A stretch of DNA of 64,000 nt from Arthrobacter sp. FW305-BF8 (GTDB lineage: Bacteria > Actinomycetota > Actinomycetes > Actinomycetales > Micrococcaceae). Location: contig NZ_CP084562.1 in the NCBI RefSeq assembly GCF_021789315.1, forward strand, positions 1-64,000, read 5' to 3'. Below, one piece after another: positions 45,074 to 53,897 of this stretch; within the stretch, counting starts at the first letter, position 1, and every line of letters begins with the position of its first letter. A program made the position numbers and the translations under genes. A model generated the notes under the pieces. The model saw only the letters and a program-made list of their open reading frames with translations. It had not been told where the DNA came from and made no database searches.

Positions 45074-45559
45074 TTAGGCGGGTTGCCCGGGCCGCCATGA
45101 TGTATCTACTTCGTAGCCGCCGTCCTCGTATACCCGGATAGGCGCAATCCGGCCGGGCATTTCGGCGCGTAGCTTCATGAACAGCGGGCCTGACATCTCG
45201 TTGAGTGCGCTGTTGTAGAAGTGGACTTCCCTGTAATGGTCCATTAGTGCCCGGACCATATCGGTAGCCCATCCCTGCCGGTGGTACTCGTCCGGGACTC
45301 CGATGCCCTGAAACTTGCCGATCCGGTCCCTGATGATCGTGAAGTCGAGATAGGCGCTGGTCTCTCCGACGCCGAATGTACCGTCACGAGTCCCGTGCAG
45401 CTGCGGGCGCGGGTGCAGCGTCCCGTTGAACACGTTTCCGACCGGGGACCGGGGCACGGTGAGCACGAATGATCTGCTGCCCCGGTGCAGGATGATGTGC
45501 CGCTGGTGGCGCAGTCGCCACCACGTGCGGCCGATTCGACCAAAGGGCACGACTGTCAC
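45074..45559 (-). CDS. GNAT-like protein coupled to the relaxase
   Basis: 161 aa from GTG 45559, whose GTGA overlaps the relaxase stop. Signature of GNAT acetyltransferases in the C-terminal half: FQGIGVPDEYHRQGWATDMVRAL, followed by VHFYNSALNEMSGPLFMKL. The first 70 residues are basic (WWRLRHQRHIILHRG). Co-translation with a conjugation enzyme is unusual; a role in transfer or establishment is inferred only from position. Confidence 0.65.
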   Translation of the reverse strand: MTVVPFGRIGRTWWRLRHQRHIILHRGSRSFVLTVPRSPVGNVFNGTLHPRPQLHGTRDGTFGVGETSAYLDFTIIRDRIGKFQGIGVPDEYHRQGWATDMVRALMDHYREVHFYNSALNEMSGPLFMKLRAEMPGRIAPIRVYEDGGYEVDTSWRPGQPA

Positions 45560-48500
45560 CGCCCGATGCCGGGGCCGCGGTCCTGCCGGGGCGTGGGCTC
45601 GTCGGTGCGGCGGGTCTCGTCGCGGCGGGCTTGTTCCTGGGCGCGACGAGCCTTGATCTGATCGAGTGCTTCCCTGACGGCTTCCGGGCTTCTGGTGTCG
45701 GCGTCGAGGCGCTGGTTCTTGGCGCGGTTTTCGCGGACCTTGCGTGCGAGTGCGGCGATGCGCTCGGCGCGTTCCTGGGCGGGGCTGAGCTGGGCTTCGG
45801 TGCCGCGCGTTTCCTGGAGGTGGTCCACGACCTGCTCTGCGGGTGTCGGGGATTCCTTCACGGCGGCTTCGACTTGTGCGGCTTCGGCCATGAGGGGCGC
45901 GTCGGCGGGTGCCAGGGGTTCCTTGGCCGTTTGGGCGCTGTATTTGTGCATGGCCGTGACCCTTGCCGTGAGCTCCGCGCCGACGCCCTTGACCTGGTGG
46001 TGTGCCGGGAGGGGCAGTGGTTCGCTGGCGGGGATCCGGTAGGTGTCCCGGTAGGTGGAGATTTCGACGGCGAGCTGGCGCCATTGTTCCTGCCGTGCCG
46101 GGTCGGAGGGGACGGGCCCGAGGGCTGTTGCCCAGGCAGGGGGTTCGGCTGCGAGCTGGGCGCCGAGCCGTGTGGTTTCGGTGGCCATGAGTTCGCGGCG
46201 GGCCAGCAGTTCTTTCCGCCACAGTGCCGGGGTGTCCGGGTGCGTGACGACATCGTCCGGGGCGAGCCATGCCGGCAGTTGGTCCGCTGCGGGTTTGGCG
46301 GCGAGGGGCTGCGGCAACTGGCGGCGCAGTTCAATTTCGGCGCGGATCCGCCGCTGGATCTGGGCGGCGGCCTGCGCCCTGGTGGCGTTTTCCTCGCGGC
46401 GGTAGTTGGTGACGGCTCCGCGTTCGTAGGCTTCATCGGCCCGGGCCTCGGGATGCATCGCCTCGCGCAGCGCCTTTTCCTTGTGCAGGGATGAGGCCAG
46501 CCAGCGGGCTTTCCGGACGGCGGCGTGGTCGTTGATCGTCGCATCGGTGCGGGTTTTCTGCTCCGCGAGGCTGATGCGTGCGGTCAGGTCGTCGTCGGTG
46601 AAGTGCCCGTGCAGGCGGCGCTGCCAGGGAGTGCCCCTGTTTTCGGTCCTCCAGCCGCGCACCAGCGCCTTCCGGTCCACCTCGTCGGCGGCTGCGGTCC
46701 TGGCGGAGTCGGCCTTGGCGCGCATGAGCTCGCCGATGGCGCGCTGTTCGAGCCGGGCCAGGGCCTCGTCGCTCATTGATTCCAAAGGCCGGTGCCCAGG
46801 GTCCGCGGCGCGGGCCCGCCACCGGTCGAGCCGGTCTACGATCCGCCACGCCAGCACCGCACCTGGGTCATCGGAGGCGTCGAAGTCTCCTTCGCCGACG
46901 CTGTCACCCAGCAGGTTGGGAATGTTGAAGCCGTCGTTCTCTGCGGCGCGGAGATGGGTCGCGATCGCACCCCACGCACTGGATTTAACGAACCTGCCTG
47001 CGGTGCCTTCGCCGAGTTCGCGGCGGGCGATGTTGGCCATGCGCAGTTCGTTGGCCTGATGGTCGATGTCCCGGTACACCTCGGACATCTCCGGCAGGGA
47101 ACGGGCTTGGGCGCGGGCTGCGTCCATTTGTTCGTGGGCGGTGAGGTTCCCGTCGTGGTTGGCGGCCACGGCGGTCAGGACGTCGTCGAGGGTCTCGCCG
47201 TCGTCCACGATGCCGTAGAGCTGGTTGGTTTCCCGGCCGCGGGAGGCTGCGACGTAGGCCAGGGAGCGGGAGAGTTTGGAGCTGATCAGGGCGTGGGTGG
47301 TGTCGCAGGTGATGCCCTGGGTGCGGTGGATCGTGGCCGCGTAGCCGAGCATCGTCTTCTCCCGCACGTACTCGGCCGGGAGCGTGACGGTGCCGGCGTG
47401 GTTGTCGTGGCGGACGGTCAGTGACCCGTCGGGGTGGACTTCGCGGACGGTCCAGACGTCGTTGTTTTTCACGAAGTCTTTGCCCCGGTTGGTGGCGAGC
47501 CGGCGGTTGTTTTCGCGGGTGACAATGATGTCCCCGGCCCGGGCGGTGAGCCCGTCCCGGAGGGTGGCTGCCGGCCCGTCGGTGAGGGTGCCGTTGCCGA
47601 GCCGGTAGGCCTGGGCGCGGGCGTTGAGGTCGGTGACGGTGGCGTTGTCGAAGGCCATCATGATCGAGTGTTTGCCGTTTTCGGTGTCCTGCTGCCATGC
47701 GGCGAAGACCTGGGCGGTCATGGTTTCGGCGTCGCCGCCGACGACGCGACGGTTGTCCCGGTAGAAACCCCACGGGTCATCTTCCCCATGGGTAGGTGGT
47801 TCGCGGAGGGCGAGGGTGGCGTCTGCTTCGGCGTCGTTGGGTGTGCCGTCAGGGTTGCGGAAACGGTGCAGGTCTTCCAAATGAACGGCACCGACGGTGT
47901 TTTTTAGCAGGCGCAGCGCGCCGCCGGACCCGACCGCGGAGAGCTGCTGGTCATCGCCGAGAGCCCGGACCACGGCGCCGTACTGGTCAGCGATGGTGAC
48001 GACGGCGGCGAACATCTGGGTGCCGACCATGCCGGCCTCGTCGATGATGATGACATCGGCCGGGGCGGGGATGACCTTCTGCTCCGCATCGGTCTGGTGG
48101 CCGCGGACGAAAGAGTCGATGGTGGTGGCCTTCGCACCGAGTTCAGTGCCCATCACCGCCGCGGCGACGGCTGTCGGGGCGAGGCCGATGACCCGGCCGC
48201 CGGCTTCCCGAACGGTGTCCGCGGCGAGTTTGAGGGCGGTGGTTTTGCCGGCCCCGGCGGGGCCGACACCGACCATGAGGAGGCGGTCGCTGCAGGCGAA
48301 TTCCTTGGCCATGGCCAGCTGGCCCGCGTCGAATCTCTTGTCCTGTTTCGCGAGGGCCGTGTCGAAAGATTCGGTGGTCGCGGCGGGGATGACGATGCGC
48401 TGCGCTGCGGTCAGCAGCCGGTCTTCGCTGTGCAGGATCCCGGAGGACGTGTACAGGGTGGAGTGGGCCTTGCCGTACTTGGACGCCCCGTTCCTCAGTC

Positions 48501-50028
48501 TCAGGGCCGCGACTTCGGGGGCCGGGGTTTCGGGCGTGATGCGCAGGGAGAACTGGTCGATCGCGCGTGCCTTGACCTGTTCCAGGAGTGCCGGCGGGAT
48601 GGGGAGTTCGCCGAAGCGGGAGCCGAGCCGACGTCGGGTTTCGGCGTCAATGTGGTGTTCTCCCCAGACCCCCCGGGACCGTTCCAGGGTGTGGATGACG
48701 GCTTCTGCTTCCTGGGCCGGGTCGATCTCGTCGGCGTGCGCGACCATCCACAACGGGTCGACCGCGTCGGCCTTGGCCCGGGCGTCGTGGCGGTGCGCGC
48801 GGGCCTTTTGAACGGCGGCGGGGCCGGTCTCGACGCCGAGGATGGCCCCGAGTTCTTCGGTCCACTCCCCCACCAGGACGGAGAGCTGGCGTGCCTCTTT
48901 CTTGGCGGCCCGGGTGTCCAGTGTGGCCTGCTGGGCGAGGGCGATCATGGCCTTGGTGTTGGGGGCGTAGCCGTGGTCGTCGGTGAAATCCGCGACGAGC
49001 CGGTCGAGGACGGGTTTGATGCCTTCGCGGCGGGAGGAGGCGGCTTCGATGGCGGCGACGTCGACGCCGGCGATCTCGATCACCGGCCGGTCACCGGCGA
49101 CTTTCCGCTCCACGAGTCCGACGCCGAGGCGGGTGCAGATCTTCTCCATGACGGTGCGGTTGTAGTGCTCGGAGGCGGCCACGTTGAACTGGTACAGCAA
49201 CCGCCCGTCCAGGGATGACCATTTCCCGTCGGCGCCGAGGACCTTGTTGGAGACGACGACGTGGTCGTGCAGTTGGGGGTCTCCGTTGCGGGAGTCGTAG
49301 TGCCGGAACGTGGTGTAGATCAGTCCGCCGTCGACGTCTTCCTGGCGGACGCCGTTGCGTCCCCGCCGGGTGTACGTGGCTTCCCGTTCGAGGTATTGCA
49401 TGGTCTCGTCAATGGCCTCGTGGTGGGCGGCTTCGATCTGTTGCCGTGCCTCATCGCCGCCGATGGCCCACAGCACGGAGGCTGACTTCGCGGGAGCGAA
49501 GACGAGGTCGTATCCGGCGACGGCCTGGGATCCGGGTTTGGTGTGCGCGGTGACGAAACGGCCGAGTTCTTCCTTGTCGGCGGGGTTGCGGCCGTTGAGT
49601 TCGCGGAAGTATTGGGCGCCTTCCTTCATCCGGATGACCCGGCGCGTGTCGGCATCCGGTTCGCGGTGGTTCATCCGCTGGTAGTCCCCGAGTGCCCGGT
49701 CGACGCGGGCTTTGAGTTCGTTGTCTTTCTGCCCGTAACGGGGGTAGCGGGCGCCGAGCCGGACGTCCGCGCCGGGGTTGGCGGCGAGCATGGCGTCGGC
49801 GTTGGGGTGCAGCCCTTCGCCGAAAAGTGCCGCCATCTGTGTCTCGGTGACCTCCCCCGAAACACCGAGATGTGCGGTGCCTCCGCCGCCCCATTGGCCG
49901 GGTGGGTTGCCGTCCACCGTGTAGTAATCGCCCAGGGCACGGTCACCTGCGCGCAGCTCATCGCCGCTGGCGACTTCACGGGTGTAGTACGTGTATCCGT
50001 CGCCGGCACTGAGCTTGTGCACGGTCAT
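45556..50028 (-). CDS. traA: TrwC/TraA-type (MobF) relaxase-helicase
   Basis: 1,490 aa from ATG 50028. N-terminal relaxase: paired Tyr in GYTYYTREVASGD (about residues 12-15) and His cluster QLHDHVVVSNKV. Central RecD-like helicase: Walker A VGVGPAGAGKTTALKLA and Walker B VIIIDEAGMVG, plus GDDQQLSAVGSGG and the UvrD-type ATIHRTQG. C-terminal third is charged coiled coil. It nicks oriT and unwinds the plasmid during conjugation. The candidate oriT lies just upstream. Length is normal for Gram-positive TraA. Confidence 0.95.
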   Translation of the reverse strand: MTVHKLSAGDGYTYYTREVASGDELRAGDRALGDYYTVDGNPPGQWGGGGTAHLGVSGEVTETQMAALFGEGLHPNADAMLAANPGADVRLGARYPRYGQKDNELKARVDRALGDYQRMNHREPDADTRRVIRMKEGAQYFRELNGRNPADKEELGRFVTAHTKPGSQAVAGYDLVFAPAKSASVLWAIGGDEARQQIEAAHHEAIDETMQYLEREATYTRRGRNGVRQEDVDGGLIYTTFRHYDSRNGDPQLHDHVVVSNKVLGADGKWSSLDGRLLYQFNVAASEHYNRTVMEKICTRLGVGLVERKVAGDRPVIEIAGVDVAAIEAASSRREGIKPVLDRLVADFTDDHGYAPNTKAMIALAQQATLDTRAAKKEARQLSVLVGEWTEELGAILGVETGPAAVQKARAHRHDARAKADAVDPLWMVAHADEIDPAQEAEAVIHTLERSRGVWGEHHIDAETRRRLGSRFGELPIPPALLEQVKARAIDQFSLRITPETPAPEVAALRLRNGASKYGKAHSTLYTSSGILHSEDRLLTAAQRIVIPAATTESFDTALAKQDKRFDAGQLAMAKEFACSDRLLMVGVGPAGAGKTTALKLAADTVREAGGRVIGLAPTAVAAAVMGTELGAKATTIDSFVRGHQTDAEQKVIPAPADVIIIDEAGMVGTQMFAAVVTIADQYGAVVRALGDDQQLSAVGSGGALRLLKNTVGAVHLEDLHRFRNPDGTPNDAEADATLALREPPTHGEDDPWGFYRDNRRVVGGDAETMTAQVFAAWQQDTENGKHSIMMAFDNATVTDLNARAQAYRLGNGTLTDGPAATLRDGLTARAGDIIVTRENNRRLATNRGKDFVKNNDVWTVREVHPDGSLTVRHDNHAGTVTLPAEYVREKTMLGYAATIHRTQGITCDTTHALISSKLSRSLAYVAASRGRETNQLYGIVDDGETLDDVLTAVAANHDGNLTAHEQMDAARAQARSLPEMSEVYRDIDHQANELRMANIARRELGEGTAGRFVKSSAWGAIATHLRAAENDGFNIPNLLGDSVGEGDFDASDDPGAVLAWRIVDRLDRWRARAADPGHRPLESMSDEALARLEQRAIGELMRAKADSARTAAADEVDRKALVRGWRTENRGTPWQRRLHGHFTDDDLTARISLAEQKTRTDATINDHAAVRKARWLASSLHKEKALREAMHPEARADEAYERGAVTNYRREENATRAQAAAQIQRRIRAEIELRRQLPQPLAAKPAADQLPAWLAPDDVVTHPDTPALWRKELLARRELMATETTRLGAQLAAEPPAWATALGPVPSDPARQEQWRQLAVEISTYRDTYRIPASEPLPLPAHHQVKGVGAELTARVTAMHKYSAQTAKEPLAPADAPLMAEAAQVEAAVKESPTPAEQVVDHLQETRGTEAQLSPAQERAERIAALARKVRENRAKNQRLDADTRSPEAVREALDQIKARRAQEQARRDETRRTDEPTPRQDRGPGIGR

Positions 50029-50268
50029 CACGGATGCCAGCCTACCCGGTCAGGGGCCTCACTCGTCGATGATGCATGAGGTGTGACAGGTATTGCCGGG
50101 TTGTGGCTTGTGGAATCGGCGACACGACGGAGGAGGTAGCGCGATGGAACAAGCCGGGAGCCGGTAGGATCGGGCCATCAAGATTTTGATGCGGTTCTGC
50201 ACATGAGAATGGGCGGTGGGTAACGCGCTTTTTCGTTATCCACGGTGCGTTCGATTGTGTGGAACCGT

Positions 50269-50345
50269 CGCCCCGGGTTATCCACAGGTGGGCAGCGGAG
50301 ACCGTCGCTATCTCGGAGCTGTCCACGTGGGGATAACCCGGGGCG
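50269..50345. other. Candidate oriT (long inverted repeat upstream of relaxase)
   Basis: Perfect 15-bp arms CGCCCCGGGTTATCC (50269-50283) and GGATAACCCGGGGCG (50331-50345), with partial pairing continuing inward. A GTTATCCAC motif recurs at 50235. The repeat lies in the gap between the divergent relaxase and a small coiled-coil protein, the usual place for oriT. The nick site cannot be assigned from sequence alone. Confidence 0.6.
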
Positions 50346-50460
50346 ATACCAGCCCGAGCGCAAGCGAGGACCGATCCGGCGGCGCGCCGCCGGCCGCGGA
50401 CCCTGGGCCCGGCACCAGCCGGGGTCTGGTCCGCGGATGACCCAAGGGGGGACCCACACC

Positions 50461-50886
50461 ATGGCAGCACCACGAAAATCAGCGCAGCAGCTCGCGGCCC
50501 GCGAGAAGGCCCGGACCAAGGCGCGGGAGTTGACCGAACGTCACGAGAAACTGATCGATCTGGCCGCGGAGTTCTTCGAACAGCAGGAGCAGGCCGACGT
50601 CATCCGCTCCGACGCCAGGCAGAAGGCCGACGCCCTGTTGGCGAAGGCAGAAGCTGAGGCCGAGAGCGCCGTCCGCGCCGCGGCAGAGAAAGTCCAGGCG
50701 ATGCTGGCCGCCGGCGAAGCCAGGGCCGCCGTTGCCGCCCGGCTCGGGCTGACCGGCGCCGAGGTCAAAAGGATGCTCGACCTCCTCACCCCGCAGGACG
50801 AGGAAACCACTGAACCAGCCGGGGAACCAACAAGCGGACCGGCCGCGGAGCCGGCCGTCGAACCGGTGGAGGAGCAGGCCGCCTAA
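50461..50886 (+). CDS. Small coiled-coil protein beside candidate oriT
   Basis: 141 aa. Residues 1-85 are a highly charged coiled coil (ARTKARELTERHEKLIDLAAE); residues 85-110 look like a helix-turn-helix (AAVAARLGLTGAEVKRMLDLL); the tail is Glu/Pro/Ala-rich. Divergent from the relaxase across the inverted repeat, so it may be a relaxosome accessory or DNA-binding protein (inference). Confidence 0.7.
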   Translation: MAAPRKSAQQLAAREKARTKARELTERHEKLIDLAAEFFEQQEQADVIRSDARQKADALLAKAEAEAESAVRAAAEKVQAMLAAGEARAAVAARLGLTGAEVKRMLDLLTPQDEETTEPAGEPTSGPAAEPAVEPVEEQAA

Positions 50887-50932
50887 GGGCGCCATCTGTT
50901 TGTCCGGTGGCTTAGTCGTCCGGGTTAAAGCT

Positions 50933-50961
50933 GAAGAGGCCGGCGTTGTGCCAGCCTCTTC
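50933..50961 (+). terminator. Hairpin after the coiled-coil protein gene
   Basis: Arms GAAGAGGC and GCCTCTTC with a GC-rich inner region, followed by TGGTTTTCC. It begins 47 bases past the stop. The stretch from here to 51246 shows no gene. Confidence 0.6.
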
Positions 50962-51246
50962 TGGTTTTCCTTCGATGAAGGAACTTTATGGGGCAGCCTC
51001 GTTGCTGCGGGGGCGCGTCTAAAGTCGTGATGGTCCCGGGCGGTGCCGGTGTCGATCCGGCCGGCTGCCGGCCGCTGCAGCCCGGCCAGTCTTCGGCCAG
51101 GGCCCCGTGCCAGGGGTGTGTCTTCGTCGGTGGGGACGTGCTGTCCGGACGGCGCGAGGGTGTCCCATCGTGTCTTGGCACTGGTTGCATTGTGCTGCAT
51201 ACCGGCGGCACTTCCCGTGCCGTGCGCCCGAACATCAGCAGGGCTT

Positions 51247-51540
51247 TTAGGGATTTGGTGATGCGCGTGGTTGCTGGCGGTCCTGGTGGCGTTGGCTTTC
51301 CTCCTCGCGGGTCCGCCGGCCCGGCCGCATCTGGCCCGCCGGGACGCCGGGCCATTTCTTGCCCTTGTTGTACTTGCGCTGCAGCCGCCGCAGCTCCCGC
51401 AGGGTCGCTGCTTCAACGAGGTCAGTGATCGAGGCATAGCCTTCGAACTGTCCGACGGCCGCGACGGCCGCCCGGATCTGGTCGGCGTCCTCTTCCGTGA
51501 AGTACGGGGAGACGGTCTTATTCTTCTTAGGAATCGGCAT
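51247..51540 (-). CDS. Small basic DNA-binding protein, ribbon-helix-helix-like
   Basis: 97 aa. KKNKTVSPYFTEEDADQIRAA followed by FEGYASITDLVEAATLRELRRLQRKYN, a layout like small plasmid partition (ParB/CopG-type) proteins; the C-terminus is rich in Arg/Gln. No ParA is adjacent in the window. Centromere binding is possible but unproven. Downstream of ssb on the same strand. Confidence 0.6.
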   Translation of the reverse strand: MPIPKKNKTVSPYFTEEDADQIRAAVAAVGQFEGYASITDLVEAATLRELRRLQRKYNKGKKWPGVPAGQMRPGRRTREEESQRHQDRQQPRASPNP

Positions 51541-51576
51541 GCTTCGCTTTCATCGGCTGATGCGCTGTCCCCGTTT

Positions 51577-52218
51577 TCACCATTCGGGCACGGCCGGCGT
51601 GGCTGGCAGCTCGACACGGCCGGACGGGTTGGCGTCCCTGCCGAACCATACATCCTCGCCGGTGTAAAGGCGGGGGCTGATCGTGAACTCACGCGCCCGG
51701 CGCTCCGCCCGGCCCGCCGCGACCGGCGCGTCAGGGTCCTCACCGGACGGCGCCCCACTCCCGGTTTCGGCTCCCGCGGTTTCGACTCCTGCGGGTGTAG
51801 ATCCTGCGGTTTCTGCCGTCGCGGGTTCGGCTTTCGTGAACTCACGGGGAACGGCTGCGTGTTTCAGGGACACGCCGATCTCCTCGATCTCGAATTCGAT
51901 GACGGTGCGCTTCTCCCCTGTCTTTGTCTCGTAGCTGCGCGGCTTCAGGTCGCCGGTGGCTACGACGCGGGATCCTTTGGTCAGGGAGGCTGCGGCGTGT
52001 TCGCCCAGTTTCCCCCAGGCCGTCGCGCGGAGGAACAAGGTCTCCCCGTCCTTCCACTCACGCGTGGCCGAATCGAACACCCGTGGCGTCGAGGCGATGG
52101 TGAAGTTTGCGACGGGAGTTCCGTCGGTTTTACCGAGCCCACGGGAAACCGGTATGGACCGGAGTTCCGGGTTGTTGGTGAGATTGCCGGTGATCGTGAT
52201 GCTGGTTTCGCCGCTCAT
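51577..52218 (-). CDS. ssb: Plasmid single-stranded DNA-binding protein
   Basis: 213 aa from ATG 52218 (AAGGAACG upstream). OB fold: ITITGNLTNNPELRSI, VANFTIASTPRVFD, LFLRATAWGKLGEHA, GSRVVATGDLKPRSYE. The tail is Ala/Glu/Gly-rich and ends PAVPEW, without the acidic IPF tip that recruits host partners. Leading-region SSBs of plasmids protect incoming single strands. Read leftward toward the candidate oriT. Confidence 0.92.
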   Translation of the reverse strand: MSGETSITITGNLTNNPELRSIPVSRGLGKTDGTPVANFTIASTPRVFDSATREWKDGETLFLRATAWGKLGEHAAASLTKGSRVVATGDLKPRSYETKTGEKRTVIEFEIEEIGVSLKHAAVPREFTKAEPATAETAGSTPAGVETAGAETGSGAPSGEDPDAPVAAGRAERRAREFTISPRLYTGEDVWFGRDANPSGRVELPATPAVPEW

Positions 52219-52294
52219 TGGTTTCGTTCCTTCTCGTGCTGGTTGCGTATCGGCGGGTAGTGGTTGTGTCCGGGGTGGTGGCGCCCGTCCTGTT

Positions 52295-52498
52295 TTAGTC
52301 CCCGTCGGGGAGGTCCGGGGTGTCCGTGTCCAGGAGTTCGGTGGTCCGGGTGTTGAGCTGGTCGCCGTAGATGTCCCGCAAGGCGTCGAGCCGGGCGATG
52401 CTGTCGGCGATAGCCCGGAGTGTTTCATCGGCCTGCAGTTCGGCCGGGATGCCCTGCTCGGTGAGGATGCGGTGGATGATGTCCTGCGGGATGCTCAT
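52295..52498 (-). CDS. Small acidic protein of unknown function
   Basis: 67 aa. MSIPQDIIHRILTEQGIPAE then an amphipathic helix (LRAIADSIARLDALRDIYGD) and an acidic end. ATGA overlap with the glutaredoxin-like gene upstream, so they are co-translated. Confidence 0.6.
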   Translation of the reverse strand: MSIPQDIIHRILTEQGIPAELQADETLRAIADSIARLDALRDIYGDQLNTRTTELLDTDTPDLPDGD

Positions 52499-52770
52499 GA
52501 TGCTGCGCCTTCCTGAGGGGTCTTTTCGATGGCGATGACCTGGTGGATCTTGGCCGGGTTGAGTCCGGCCCAGTGGTTTTCAGTTCCGTCTTTGTCGTAG
52601 ACGACGACGGGCGCCTGGGTGTAGCCGAGTTCTTCGGTGATGTACTCGAACGCGGCCTGGTTGGTGGTGATGTCCACTTCGCGGAAGGCGAGGCCGGCCT
52701 CCGCGAATTTCTGCTTGGTCTTGGTGCAGCCGAAGCATCCGGAGGGCTTGGTGTAAATGGTGAGAGTCAT
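52495..52770 (-). CDS. Glutaredoxin-like (NrdH-type) protein
   Basis: 91 aa. TIYTKPSGCFGCTKTKQKF carries redox CFGC near the N-terminus; TQAPVVVYDKDG holds the cis-Pro and substrate-binding loop. Small thiol redox protein, possibly feeding electrons to ribonucleotide reductase. A ribosome-site AAGGGAC lies upstream. Confidence 0.87.
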   Translation of the reverse strand: MTLTIYTKPSGCFGCTKTKQKFAEAGLAFREVDITTNQAAFEYITEELGYTQAPVVVYDKDGTENHWAGLNPAKIHQVIAIEKTPQEGAAS

Positions 52771-52934
52771 CTTCAGTCCCTTGGTTTCGTATCACTGTGG
52801 CGAGGTTTCTCTGGCTGACTTTCTGCTTCCATTCTAGCAATTATTCAACTGAATAAACAGCGGTTTCATCCTTTATTCTATGGATTTTGCCTCCAAAATT
52901 TTCTATTCGTGCGAAGTTCGTCGGCTGGGGGCGA

Positions 52935-53212
52935 ATAGCCTGTCTGTCATTTTCAGAAGTCGTCTGCACTGAATGTCAGAAGTCCTCTGCACTAAGCCAT
53001 GGGCCGGCGGAGTGCTAAGCAGAAGTGACCTCAGTGCAGGAGTAGCGAGCAGAAGCGAGGTTAGTGCAGAGGAGTAGCGAGCAGCCAAGATTCACAAGTC
53101 GTCTGCACTACCCTCGAAATCACGGGAAAGTCAGTGCAGTCAGCTCCTGAAAATGACATAGCCTGTCAGTTTCAGAAGGTGGCTGCACAGAATGTCAGAA
53201 CACCTCTGCGCC
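52935..53212. repeat. Cluster of degenerate direct and inverted repeats
   Basis: CAGAAGTCGTCTGCACT-type units occur at 52954, 52977 and 53093, with a weaker one at 53173, and the inverted form AGTGCAG at 53033 and 53063. GGAGTAGCGAGCAG is repeated at 53039 and 53071. A ~55-bp unit (TAGCCTGTC...TTTCAG...CTGCAC..AATGTCAGAA) at 52935 recurs at 53157. TGTCATTTTCAG and CTGAAAATGACA form an inverted pair. No gene is present. It may be a replication iteron cluster, partition site or recombination site. Confidence 0.65.
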
Positions 53213-53897
53213 GTCGTCATTCCCGGGTTCTGATTGGCAACGCCGCCGAGATCCGTGGGCAACCTGCGGGTGTGGTCGGCTTCAACGCCGAGGGGCGGCC
53301 ATTCGTGTCTAGCCGCCGGAAGCACACGCCTCACCCGGCCCTGGGGCCGAGCTGGCCCCCTGGTCTTGGAGGAAGTAGCGTGCCCACAGCGTCTGGCGAG
53401 TTTGGGTCAACACGAGAAGCACCCCAGAGAAAGTCCCCCGGCCGCAGTAGAAGGCTCCCCGACGTGCAGGTTCCTGTGCCCGGACCAGCCGCCCCGACTC
53501 CTGACTGTGTCGTCCCTGCTGGAAGAATCCCACCCGGGCAAGTAGGTGAGCCTGAAGTGGTGGTCTTGGACCATTGGAAACCTGGCCGCCGGTTAACCCG
53601 GAAGGGAACCGGCATGTGCCGGCTCCCTTCGGGTTTCTCTGCAAGAAATCTATGGGTCAGTCTAGCTGAAGTGATGGCCGCGTTCCTTCCCAGCCTCATT
53701 GCTGGAGCGCGGCTCCTGCTCTGAATCCTGTCTGCTGCGCAGGACGGCGGGCCGTCGCTGGTGAGTGGTTGCTGTGGTTCGCCCTGGGCGGCGGACCGCC
53801 CGAATTCTGGAAGGTTCCGGGCCTTCCTGCGGTGATTGGGCTGGGAGCCTGTGCCGGGCGCGGTTCGGGATCCGCCACCCGGCACAGGGCTCAAGGT
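53213..53897. other. Intergenic stretch with one hairpin
   Basis: About 680 bases with no supported gene. A hairpin at 53601-53630 has arms GAAGGGAACCGGC and GCCGGCTCCCTTC with one mismatch. A hairpin with similar GAAG.G.GCCGGC arms occurs at 57733, so the two may be related terminators. Confidence 0.45.

Noticed and set aside
45560..46270. N-terminal extension of the GNAT-like frame inside the relaxase gene
   Set aside because: Arg/Pro-rich out-of-frame translation of relaxase codons; the GTG at 45559 with stop-start overlap is the better start.
52935..53212. CRISPR array
   Set aside because: Repeat units are degenerate, occur in both orientations with irregular spacing, and no cas genes are present.
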